Shown: piece after piece, positions 44,076 to 53,504 of the stretch | How the letters are laid out: every line of letters starts with the position of its first letter | Numbering within the stretch: the first letter of the stretch is position 1 | Assembly (NCBI GenBank): GCA_036924085.1 | Contig: JAVGWX010000011.1 | Location: 32,362,386-32,426,385 of the forward strand | Origin: Ariolimax columbianus | Taxonomy: Eukaryota; Mollusca; Gastropoda; Stylommatophora; Arionidae | DNA: 64,000 nt | Reading direction: 5' to 3' | Notes under the pieces: generated by a model | Databases searched by the model: none | Seen by the model: only the letters and a program-made list of their open reading frames with translations | What the model was told of the DNA's origin: nothing | Made by a program: the position numbers and the translations under genes

Positions 44076-45330
44076 AATTACAAACGAGCCGACTGGGACA
44101 GATTTGCAATCCTGACAGATGGGCTGTGTGAAACCATTAACACACGAAACACCAAAATGAAGCCCATGGTGGAAAGCCTAAGCAAGGCAATAATACAAGC
44201 CGCCACTGAAACCATCCCAAAAGGAGCTAGGAAAAACTATAAGCCCTACTGGAATGATAAGTTGCAGAAAGCGGAAGATGCAGTAACAAATGCTAGGAAC
44301 ATGGCAGAGCGAGAATAATCCATGGAGGCAAACATCGCCCTCAAAGCTGCCGCGGCGGAATACAAACACACTCTCAAGCAAACAGCAAGAGAAAGCTGGA
44401 AAAATAAAACGGAAAGCCTAAACCTGGACAAAGACGGGAACAAGCTATGGAAGCTAGTCAGAGCCATGAACGACGAAGCCCCGTCCAATAAAAGAATTAC
44501 CATCAAGCAGGGCGAAAACTTGCTCACAGGTAATAAAGCCGCAAACGCTTTTGTCGATCACTATGCCAGAGCAAACCACATCGAGGTCCCTGCAGAAAAG
44601 CATACAGACATTAGCGAAGAGCTAAAGGAGAAGGACAACATCAATACGGCACCTGAACAGCACACGATGGCCAAATTAACAATGAGCGAAATGGAAGAGG
44701 CTATAAGAACATTAAAGAAAAGGAAATCTCCCGGAAAAGACGGGATAACAAACGAAATGCTTATGGGGCTGGGCCAAGCAGCGAAGAGGAAACTGCTATC
44801 GGTCCTGAACCAAAGCTGGAAAAGGGGAATTGTACCCCAGGCATGGAAAGACGCAATACTGGTACCAGTACCAAAAACAGGAAAGAACAAAACAGATCCA
44901 AATGGATACAGGCCCATCAGCCTACTGAGCTGCGTCGGCAAGCTGATGGAACGTATGATAAACACCAGACTGATGTGGCATCTGGAAGAAAAGCGAATAA
45001 AGTTAGCAAACTTCAAAACCAAGCCGTGAGAGTTATAACAGGAGGCATGAAGTCAACGCCAATTGTAGAACTTGAAAAGATTACAAAACTGCAATCCATG
45101 ACCGATAGAAGAGACTGCAGAGCCCAGCTGCAGTCAGAGAAACTCCGAAGACTGACTGACCATCCAATGCACCAGAGACTAAACAATTTGGGAAATAGGA
45201 AACTAAAGCGGAGAAACTTTGTAGAAATAGCCAAAGCAAAGATGCACGAAGATCCCATAAACGCACTAACAACACCAAAACCCATCACTACTGTACGAAA
45301 ACCTACCTGAAGGCAGGATATATTTCCAGA
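44076..45330 (+). pseudogene. LINE-A4 linker, RT start and connection, palm deleted
   Basis: A TAA lies near 44318 in the linker. The frame 44322-45029 carries LKKRKSPGKDGITNEMLMGL (near 44716) and GYRPISLLSCVGKLM (near 44905), then jumps from WHLEEKRI to KVSKLQNQAVRV at about 44998. About 826 bp with every catalytic Asp of the RT is missing. The joint has short homology ('cga-ata' versus 'cgataaag'). The connection region continues in a new frame to a Trp-to-stop change near 45310. Confidence 0.85.
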
Positions 45331-45331
45331 G

Positions 45332-45773
45332 GTGGTAGAAAATATACCAGGTATTGGAAACAAAAACTGCCAGACTGAAAAAGAAAGGAGAGATGCTACC
45401 CTAAGCTTCATATCGAAAAGCTACCCACGCATGGACTGGACCCATGCATACACCGACGGTTCTGTAACAAACACTGCACAGAACGGAGGGGCAGGAGCAT
45501 TCCTGAACCTACCAAATGGAAGACAAATATCACTGTCATTCGCTACTGGTAAGTAAACAAGCAATTTCAGAGCGGAGGCAGAGGCACTGAGGGCGGCAGT
45601 GGAAGAAATGGTGACACACAATGAAAATGAAAGCCATATAGTCCTGCTTACAGATGCTCTCTAAGAGCAGCACTCTGCAAACTGTGCCAGCAGTCCGCAC
45701 CAAAAAGGGTAGTGGTACAGTGGGTCCCATCACACTGCAACATCCAAGGCAACGAGGAGGCAGACAGACTGGC
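45332..45773 (+). pseudogene. LINE-A4 RNase H, part 1
   Basis: YTDGSVTNT near 45454 and RAEAEALRAAVEEM near 45576 are present. FATGK is followed by TAA. About 45 bp is missing after TDAL near 45660. The sequence stops at GNEEADRLA at 45773, where a 1.5-kb foreign block begins. The last 31 bases before the break are repeated at 47314 on the other side. Confidence 0.8.
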
Positions 45774-46175
45774 ATCACTGGTATCACTTCGCAGAGATAC
45801 AACAGTCATCATCATTCACACTTATGAATAAATATAGGAGCAATTGCTCTCTTTACATAAAATATTAGAAAGATGTTTCATAACCGATTATCAGATCCTT
45901 ATGAGACCATAATTTATGAAAGAAAACCATGTATTTCATACTCCTAGACATCAAACATTTTAGTTGTTATTTTAATTAAATATATAATACGCCCCAATAA
46001 ATCGCCCTCCCTTTACCCCGCCCCCCCCCTTTCCTCCAAGAGGGATTCAAGAGCAGATTAGAACGATAACGAAGTCAACCTTTTAAGGAAAAGGTGAGAG
46101 TCACAAAATTGAAAATACAAATTTTCTTGCGATCTAATACTCATGAAGTCATCCTCAACATTAACATCTCTACTG
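45774..46175 (+). repeat. Satellite-like repeat unit inside LINE-A4
   Basis: It is nearly identical to 48229-48640 (same 'cacttcgcagagatacaac' and poly-C run), but stops at 'gagctgc', where the sequence switches to the copy of 51980-53123. Confidence 0.8.
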
Positions 46176-46805
46176 AGCTGCCATGTGATATAAAAGGGGG
46201 AATGGGAGGGGGGGGGAGCAAATAGATGGGGACCAGTACGATTTTAAGAAAAGGTATGGAAGATATTAATGCCATGTGGTTGGAGACAACCCATGCTGGA
46301 GAAGTCTGTTCTCAAGGGCGAATTAATTACCATCGTCAGAGAAGCAGGAAACTAGGTATGTGACATTAACATTTAGGGTGGATTCGTTTACTTATCTTGG
46401 AAGCTTCGTAGATAATGTGGGAGGCACAGAACACGCTTTCAAACTGATTACGGAAGAAGCAGAATTATCATCATTTCCAACTGTAATGTTAAGGTAGAGG
46501 CAACAAAGACACAAGTGGTGCAAACGTTCAGAAACAGGCGCCTACGCAGAATATTAGTACTTAAGCGGTGCGACATGATTGCTAAACTGGTTCTGTGACA
46601 TAAAACTGGGCATCTAGCAGTCGATCAGGAGATAAAGAGAAGGCGTTGACGATGGATATAACATACTTTGTGTATAGGAGATAATGACTTTGTGCAACAG
46701 TCGCTTTTCTGGAATCTGAAAAGCAAGTAACATAGTGGTTGTAAAGACATTCTTGAGAAAACCATGTCGGATGCTGAAGATGGGATTACAGAGCTCACAA
46801 GTGGG

Positions 46806-46807
<2 letters not shown>

Positions 46808-46860
<53 letters not shown>

Positions 46861-46875
46861 ACACACACGCACGCA

Positions 46876-46912
<37 letters not shown>
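46808..46912 (+). repeat. (TC)n-(CA)n compound microsatellite
   Basis: The same compound microsatellite is at 52614-52720 in the duplicate. Reading frames across it are artefacts. Confidence 0.95.
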
Positions 46913-46913
<1 letters not shown>

Positions 46914-47213
46914 CAGAAAAAGATTCGAAAATTGATTACAAATAATTAGAGAGATGCATGTGTAAAAAAAAAAAGAAATGGATGGGAAAAGATAGTGTAA
47001 GATAGGAATGAGAAAGGAACCCTGCGGAGACGAATGGAGTCTATTCAAACCATGAAATTTGGCACATCTCATAAGGAGCCATCAATATCGCTATAGTTTG
47101 ATCTACTTGTGTACGTTTTATATTTGATATATCACATTTGTAAAAGTATTTCTGATGTCCAATATATCAGGGATATAGCATATGATAGAATAAAGTATTC
47201 CAAATCAGCTTAC

Positions 47214-47312
47214 CTAATAAGATCAACGTACTTGATATGAGTAAAGTGGTGAATCGTCCTGCCCATGTGTCGGACACGTAACCACCTATTACTGGCATCA
47301 AGTACACACAAC
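47214..47312 (-). pseudogene. Duplicated transporter exon with LINE-derived upstream flank
   Basis: The 99 bases look identical to 53023-53121, with the same 'gtaagc' donor. The original acceptor region is replaced by antisense LINE-A. By chance of the joint, an AG still precedes the exon, and the new upstream sequence ('gtctgtctgcctcctcgttg...') is pyrimidine-rich. It could be an extra exon of the same gene or a silent copy; no transcript evidence is available. Confidence 0.4.
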
Positions 47313-47781
47313 CTCCAAGGCAACGAGGAGGCAGACAGACTGGCAAAAGAAGGTGCAAGACTACCACAAACAGATACTAGTATGATGTACGAAGAGTCAA
47401 AACGGCTTATCAAAGCCAGATACATGACCAAATGGGAAACCGAACATACTGGTTACACCAAAAACGATGCCTACTACCAGTTGAACCGAAGAGAGCAGAT
47501 CGTTGTCTTCAGACTTCGCACTGGCCACAATAGACTGAGGTACCACCTATTCAACAAATTGAAGATAGGTGGTACCGACGAATGCCCGTGCGGTACTGGT
47601 AAAATGACCGCTGAACATCTGCTGCAGAACTGCCCGACATACGAGGTCCAGAGAGAGCAGATGTGGCCATCACCAGTGGAACTGCAAGACAAGCTGTATG
47701 GCAGTGGCGACAGCCTCAGGATGACCGCCGCTTTTTTCGAAAAAAAATGGTTACTGTCTGACTGCGTACGAAGAAGAAGAA
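47313..47781 (+). pseudogene. LINE-A4 RNase H end, tail and 3' terminus
   Basis: It resumes at QGNEEADRLAKEGARLPQTD, then KWETEHTGYTKNDAYYQLNR, the Cys/His motif CPCGTGKMTAEHLLQNC (near 47587) and FFEKKW with a frameshift in the A-run at 47740. It ends 'tgcgtacgaagaagaagaag' at 47781. This 3' end defines the LINE-A terminus as in copies 1 and 5. Confidence 0.85.
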
Positions 47782-48725
47782 GAAACCATGTTGGGCCTTT
47801 GGGGACTCTTTACCTTCACAGAGATAAAACAACCTTCATAATTTAATTGTCTAAATAAATATAGGAGCATTTGAATTATTCACATATAAAATATAAGAAA
47901 ACTAATTCACACGAGATTCTGCGGTTTTTATTTGATAATATGAAACGCAACATTTACCGACACATTCCATTTAATTGCAAGAAAAAGATGATAACGAAAG
48001 TCGACTTGAACGGAGAAGTGAAAGCCATAAATTCTAAAGGCACATTTTCCTTTTCTTTTTCTCAAATACTCATTAAGTCATCCACACCTTTAACATCTCT
48101 ATTGAGCCGCTTGAGTTTCCAAAACTGTACCTAAGCCCTTATCGAGTGTATGTGATAACAGTGCTGATTTCTAGAGGGAGCACAAGAAAATTAAGCATGT
48201 AGGTGAAACCCTATTGGGTGATTATGGACACTCTATCACTTCGCAGAGATACAACAGTCATCATCATTCACACTTATAAATAAATATAGGAGCAATTGCT
48301 CTCTTGACATAAAATATTAGAAAGATGTTTCATAACCGATTATCAGATCCTTATGAGACCATAATTTATTAACAAAAACCATGTATTTCATACTCCTAGA
48401 CATCAAACATTTTAGTTGTTATTTTAATTAAATATATAATACGCCCCAATAAATCGCCCTCCCTTTACCCCCCCCCCCCCCCCCCTTCCTCCAAGAGGGA
48501 TTCAAGAGCAGATTAGAACGATAACGAAGTCAACCTTTTAAGGAAAAGGTGAGAGTCACAAAATTGAAAATAAAATTTTCTTGCGATCTAATACTCATGA
48601 AGTCATCCTCAAAATTAACATCTCTACTGAGCTGCAAGAGTTACAAAACTGTATCTGAGCCCTTATTGAGGGTATGTGATAACAAGTATTACTTGTAGAG
48701 GAATCACAGGAAAAATAATCGTTTA
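47782..48725 (+). repeat. Satellite-like repeat, two tandem units
   Basis: One unit covers 47782-48205 and another 48206-48725, joined at 'gaaaccctattggg'. They share 'gagctgc/gagccgc', 'cttatcgag', 'tgtgataac' and the 'ctagagggagcacaag' ending with unit 1 at 39.4-39.9 kb. Non-coding. Poly-C of 17 near 48470. Confidence 0.75.
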
Positions 48726-49829
48726 TAGCCTTTTTTTTTTTCTTTTGTTGTATGTATGAACTCACTCCACTCTTCAAGGGGAGAAAATACAACTATAACA
48801 ATTTTAGAAATAGCTTTATTAGCATTTTTCTGACAATACCGTAGAAACTACAGAATTTGTTTAATGTATACTTTCATACCTTATAAAATAATACCTTTGA
48901 TATTTTGCAACCAAGTAAAACCAAGAACATCAAACATTAAACGCCTTTTTATATGATATGAAATAAGTATTTAAATAAGACAATAAATAATATATAGTTT
49001 TGTAATAACAACAATAATAATAAATCAATGATAAGGCAATAGCATAAAGTATCCGAAACTTTGATCGGGGTACGTCAATATCTTGATAAGTTCATTATAA
49101 GTTTTCTACGTCCTTTATTTTTGTACTCCTCCATCAGATGACAAGAACCAGCAGCAATCTCTTTCCAAGTCATCATTCCGCCCTCCTCCTTCGATGTCCA
49201 CTAAATCCATCCCGACCATCCTACAAAAACAAATGATGACTATTCACTACCCATCCCAACCACAATTGATCTCCGAGGACCCAATTTGCAGTGCAGTATT
49301 TTCAAGTTTTACTCCAAAATTCAAAATCTCTTACATCTGGAGCAATTTTCCACACATGACTGGGATGAAAACACCCGAACGAGCGTTTGGGCTGAAATAA
49401 CAAAACTAGACGATCAAGAGAAGTCATTGCAGATGATCCTTGAGCCAACCGGAAGAACTATAATCATTTATTGTACTTATTCAATGCTTAATTTTAAATG
49501 ATTTAAAGATTTTATATACTTTTTCTATTTTTCTATTTTATTACTTCATAATCATTCCATTTCATAGATCAACTTTATTCATATCATTTCATTGCATACT
49601 CACTATCTTTTCCAAATATTTGATGATGATTTGAAAAAAAAAAGAGAAAAAAAGGAAAAAAGTCCCCATTTAATGAATAAAAATATACCAATCAGAAAAC
49701 AGAAAAAAATTGTGGTGAACATAAAATAAATATACCCATTCCCAATTTGTGGCACCCCAATCCCTGGAAATCGAAAGTAAACAGCGCCTGCGAAACCGGA
49801 TAGAGTACAAAAAAAACAAAAAATTGGAG
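48726..49829. other. AT-rich stretch with an unassigned open frame
   Basis: Mostly AT-rich and featureless. From 49190 to 49500 (plus) the sequence is less biased and encodes an unrecognised 71-residue stretch (FSTHDWDENTRTSVWAEITK within it). I know no family for it. It could be a TE ORF1 remnant or chance. Confidence 0.4.
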
Positions 49830-49990
49830 ACCACCTATCACTTGCATCACTGAAACAGTAGGTTTGGTAAATACAGATACACACAAGCATCCAAGCATTG
49901 ATTTATGCGTCCTGATTACGCCCAATTGACTACTGTCTGAAGTGGAAAATTGCCCGCCTCCGTCAGTAGAAACTAATGAGGCAAACATTT
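49830..49990 (+). repeat. Single diverged SINE-like unit fragment
   Basis: 'ttgatttatgcgtcctgat' followed by 'cgcccaattgactac' and 'cgcctccgtcagtagaaact' matches the unit at 38021-39209. It ends 'aggcaaacattt', directly before the RTE sequence resumes. Confidence 0.75.
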
Positions 49991-50945
49991 AAGAGTGAGA
50001 CAGGGGTGTGTGTTATCTCCTTGTCTTTTTAATATCTACACAGAACAAATATTCAAACAGATAGAGGGGATGCCATGGAGGAGTGGCAATGAACAATCTT
50101 AGATATCTGGATGAAACAGTTTTGATGACAAAAAGTGAGTGAGAATTATGGGAGTCTGTGACAACAATATACACAATAACTCAAGAGTTTGGATTAGACA
50201 TAAACATCAAGAAAACAAAAACTAAGATAATTGGGGAAAGTCACACAAACGACATATGCGGATAAAAATAAAAGATCAACTACTTGAACAAGTACAGAGT
50301 TTCTCCTATCTGGGTCATATAATAACGGAAGATGGCAGCTGTGAAAAAGAAATCAGAAAGAGAGTAGGTATGGCCAAGATGGATTTAGACAAGGAAATAA
50401 GGATTTTTACAGGTCTCACTACAAAATGAGAAATGCCTTGTACGTCAGTACAGCCTCTGCCAATCAAGCCAACCGTGGCCAAGATGGTATTCGACAACAT
50501 GCGACACATACTGACATACAAAGAGATAAATCAGAATTTTAAAATGAGAATTGTCAGGTGTTATGTATACTCATCACTACTTTATGGCGCAGAAACATGG
50601 ACAATGAATAACACGTTGGAAAAGAGTATTGAAGACTTCGAAATATGGGTGTATAGAAGATTGAGTCGTATTTCTTTGAAAGAGAAAAAAAAACAAATTT
50701 GGAGGTATTGGAAAAGTTGGGTTGTAAAAAGAGAATTAATTACCGAAATCAGGATTAAGCGGTTACGTTATTGTTTACGTCCTTGGTGAAGACCATACTG
50801 GAGGGTAGGGTGGAAGGCAGTACTTCAAGAGGCAGACAACGCTTTAAGTGGGGGGATAACATCAGGAGATGGACTGATAAAAGCCTCCCAGTTACAATTA
50901 CCATAATTACGGCAAGAGATAGAGTACACTGGAGATGCGTTTCAG
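49991..50945 (+). pseudogene. Split RTE copy, part 3: RT motif B to C-terminus
   Basis: VRQGCVLSPCLFNIYTEQIF (near 49995) follows logically from part 2. The active-site region is decayed (near 50100). LEQVQSFSYLGHIITEDGSC lies near 50286, KEIRKRVGMAKM near 50345, CYVYSSLLYGAETWTMNNTL near 50562 and a basic C-terminus with VKRELITEIRIKRLRYCLR near 50725. A partial internal repeat of 'gtggccaagatgg' occurs near 50370 and 50472. Confidence 0.8.
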
Positions 50946-50948
50946 CTG

Positions 50949-51124
50949 ACCTTCGATGCGAGATGGCACCTGAACTTAGCCGACCTTCGATGCGAGATGG
51001 CACCTGAACTGACCAGCCGACCTTCGATGCGAGATGGCACCTGAGCTGACCAGTCGACCTTCGATGCGAGATGGCACCTGAACTGACCAGCCGACCTTCG
51101 ATGCGAGATGGCACCTGAACTGAC
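50949..51124 (+). repeat. 37-bp tandem repeat, five copies
   Basis: 'accttcgatgcgagatggca' starts at 50949, 50983, 51020, 51057 and 51094; the first spacing is 34, the others 37. It directly follows the RTE C-terminus. Copies are nearly identical, so the expansion is recent. Confidence 0.9.
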
Positions 51125-51299
51125 ATTGTTTGTTTCCAAATTGTATCATCATATTGTCAGTTATGACTGAAAAGGGATAACACTGCTACCGCTACAGTTA
51201 GAACATTTTAGAATTGTAATTTTTTTAATCAACTTTGTGTTTAAACAGCATGTCTTCCTCGATTTAAGATTACACACTTAATTTAATGTTGGGAACTTG

Positions 51300-51560
51300 C
51301 GAAGATATACAATGTCGTATCATAGATGGATGTCAATTTTCTACTCTATTTAAAATCAAAACATGGGTGTGGCAGGGGTGTTTTCTACCACTATTTCTTT
51401 ACCTAGTGGCTATTGACTAGATCAAGAAGAGGGCGACTGCAATAAATGAGTGGCATAAAGTTAACTCTGAGGAAAAAAGTAGAAGACCTGGACTTTGCTG
51501 ATAACAGAACTTTTGTCAAAGGCCGCCATCAAATACAAATTTAAAATGAAAGAGCTATAG
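51300..51560 (+). pseudogene. RT fragment, different RTE/CR1-like subfamily
   Basis: GCGRGVFYHYFFT (motif B region, near 51366) and KLTLRKKVEDLDFADNRTFV (near 51459; the second active-site Asp is Asn) are recognisable. It is probably the same element that continues at 52180. Confidence 0.65.
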
Positions 51561-52160
51561 TCGTGATCTCAGAAAGTTTGAAAAAAAAAGTGAAAAAAAA
51601 ATGTTTAAAGTTGATTAAAATGTAATTTAACCAAAGTTGTTTAATGGGTATGGTCAGATACGAGACGAGAACACACACAAAACCTACGTTACGACCAATA
51701 GGCCTTCACCAGGGATAACAAATAACAATAATGCTAAACTAGCAAATCAAAATTCAAGCAAATCAAGGAAAAAAATTGTTCACGTATCTGAAATGGTGTC
51801 TATCTTTGCGACTTGTCAGGTCGAAGGCTTGACTCTAAATGACGGACAACGGTTAGATAAGGTGGCCAGGCCAGCGTCGTAAGAAGTGAGTGGGAAACAG
51901 CCAAATAAGTCAGTGGCAGACACGTATAGAAAATCCAAAATAGTGATCCGAGTGGGGGAACAAAAAGAAAGTGAGATAAGCCATGTGATATAAGAGGGGG
52001 AATGGGAGGGGGGAGGGGGGGGAAGCAAATAGATGGGGACCAGTAAGATTTTAAGAAAAGGTATGGAAGATATTAATGCCATGTGGTTGGAGACAACCCA
52101 TGCTGGAGAAGTCTGTTCTCAAGGGCGAATTAATTACCATCGTCAGAGAAGCAGGAAACT
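51561..52160. other. No recognisable feature
   Basis: Open frames of about 80 residues have no recognisable motif. A G-rich run lies near 52000. From 51978 it is duplicated at 46176. Confidence 0.5.
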
Positions 52161-52540
52161 AGGTATGTGACATTAACATTTAGGGTGGATTCGTTTACTT
52201 ATCTTGGAAGCTTCGTAGATAATGTGGGAGGCACAGAATACGCTTTCAAACTGATTACGGAAGAAGCAGAATTATCATCATTTCCAACTGTAATGTTAAG
52301 GTAGAGGCAACAAAGACACAAGTGGTGCAAACGTTCAGAAACAGGCGCCTACGCAGAATATTAGTACTTAAGCGGTGCGACATGATTGCTAAACTGGTCC
52401 TGTGACATAAAACTGGGCATCTAGCAGTCGATCAGGAGATAAAGAGAAGGCGTTGACGATGGATATAACATACGTTGTGTATAGGAGATAATGACTTTGT
52501 GCAACAGTCGCTTTTCTGGAATCTGAAAAGCAAGTAACAT
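52160..52540 (+). pseudogene. RT C-terminal fragment (duplicated region)
   Basis: RVDSFTYLGSFVDNVGGTE lies near 52188, and a decayed EIKRRR-RWI-HTLCIGDND region near 52437, followed by QQSLFWNLKSK. These are the usual landmarks after the RT active site in this LINE subfamily. The basic GRP tail is missing. Confidence 0.65.
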
Positions 52541-52612
52541 AGTGGTTGTAAAGACATTCTTGAGAAAACCATGTCGGATGCTGAAGATGGGATTACAGAG
52601 CTCACAAGTGGG

Positions 52613-52613
<1 letters not shown>

Positions 52614-52669
<56 letters not shown>

Positions 52670-52720
52670 ACACACACGCACGCACACACATACACACACA
52701 CACACACACACACGCACACA
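52614..52720 (+). repeat. (TC)n-(CA)n compound microsatellite
   Basis: Partner of 46808-46912, with a slightly different repeat number. Confidence 0.95.
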
Positions 52721-53022
52721 TGCAGAAAAAGATTCGAAAATTGATTACAAATAATTAGAGAGATGCATGTGTAAAAAAAAAAAGAAATGGATGGGAAAAG
52801 ATAGTGTAAGATAGGAATGAGAAAGGAACCCTGCGGAGACGAATGGAGTCTATTCAAACCATGAAATTTGGCACATCTCATAAGGAGCCATCAATATCGC
52901 TATAGTTTGATCTACTTGTGTACGTTTCATATTTGATATATCGCATTTGTAAAAGTATTTCTGATGTCCAATATATCAGGGAAATAGCATATGATAGAAT
53001 AAAGTATTCCAAATCAGCTTAC

Positions 53023-53121
53023 CTAATAAGATCAACGTACTTGATATGAGTAAAGTGGTGAATCGTCCTGCCCATGTGTCGGACACGTAACCACCTATTA
53101 CTGGCATCAAGTACACACAAC
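53023..53121 (-). CDS. Candidate POT/SLC15-like transporter exon (TM2)
   Basis: On the minus strand 'tactgcag' precedes and 'gtaagc' follows a 99-bp segment that starts and ends in phase 1. It encodes CVYLMPVIGGYVSDTWAGRF followed by TTLLISSTLILL. A Gly-Gly-x-x-x-Asp-x-x-x-Gly-Arg pattern after a hydrophobic helix is the signature of the second helix of POT (proton-coupled oligopeptide transporter) family members. A branch-like 'gctaaaac' lies upstream of the acceptor. The open frame also extends upstream of this acceptor, so the 5' border may differ. It joins in phase to 36735-36799. Confidence 0.5.
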
Positions 53122-53124
53122 CTG

Positions 53125-53504
53125 CAGTACCAACGAAAATAGTTTTAGCAAAATAAAAGTCTTCCGTACATTGAATGTGAATTAAATCTGACAATGTCTG
53201 CTCCGACAATCTTTACTTTTTGCTAGATCAAAAATACAGATGATGTGGATGTACGTAGCTACATATTCTGCAATGTTAGCAGGACAAATTGGAAGGGTTT
53301 ACAACACAAACGGGAATCTAACAAAAAAACCATGGCAAAGAAAACATATTGCTTTGTGGGACACAAAACAGTGGTGTTCCTTCAATAAATACTAGTCTCT
53401 CTCCGACTGTGGTGTTCCTTGAGATTAGAACCCTGTTAAAAACGGAAAATCTCATACATATTTAATTTTCCTGTCTTACAAATAGAAGATGGAACGGAGC
53501 AGTG
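53125..53504. other. No recognisable feature
   Basis: Probably intron of the candidate transporter gene. 'gtggtgttcctt' is repeated at 53371 and 53411. Confidence 0.4.

Larger units (their letters stand above)
46176..47314 (+). repeat. Duplicate of 51978-53123
   Basis: About 1.14 kb is nearly identical, differing by a handful of bases and microsatellite lengths. It contains an RTE RT relic (VDSFTYLGSFVDNVGGTEHA near 46380), (TC)n and (CA)n runs, and a complete copy of the candidate transporter exon on the minus strand. It ends inside LINE-A4. Confidence 0.9.
39898..47781 (+). mobile_element. rRNA-LINE-A chimeric block (LINE-A copy 4)
   Basis: From left to right it holds a GC-rich leader resembling pre-rRNA 5' external spacer, the first two thirds of 18S, decayed repeats of 18S origin, a 28S 3' fragment, a leader of unknown origin, and LINE-A from endonuclease to GAA tail. 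It is flanked by a 13-bp repeat inside a satellite unit. The LINE part has lost 826 bp of RT and holds a secondary insertion (45774-47313). Inference: one target-primed insertion of a chimeric RNA, or of a LINE lineage with an rDNA-derived 5' region. Confidence 0.55.

Noticed and set aside
46735..46949. Ser-Leu and His-Thr rich proteins at 46.8 kb and 52.6 kb
   Set aside because: These are translations of (TC)n and (CA)n microsatellites.
49603..49890. Minus-strand hydrophobic frame as another transporter exon
   Set aside because: Composition is driven by A/T runs, no splice borders in phase were found, and it overlaps the SINE-like fragment.
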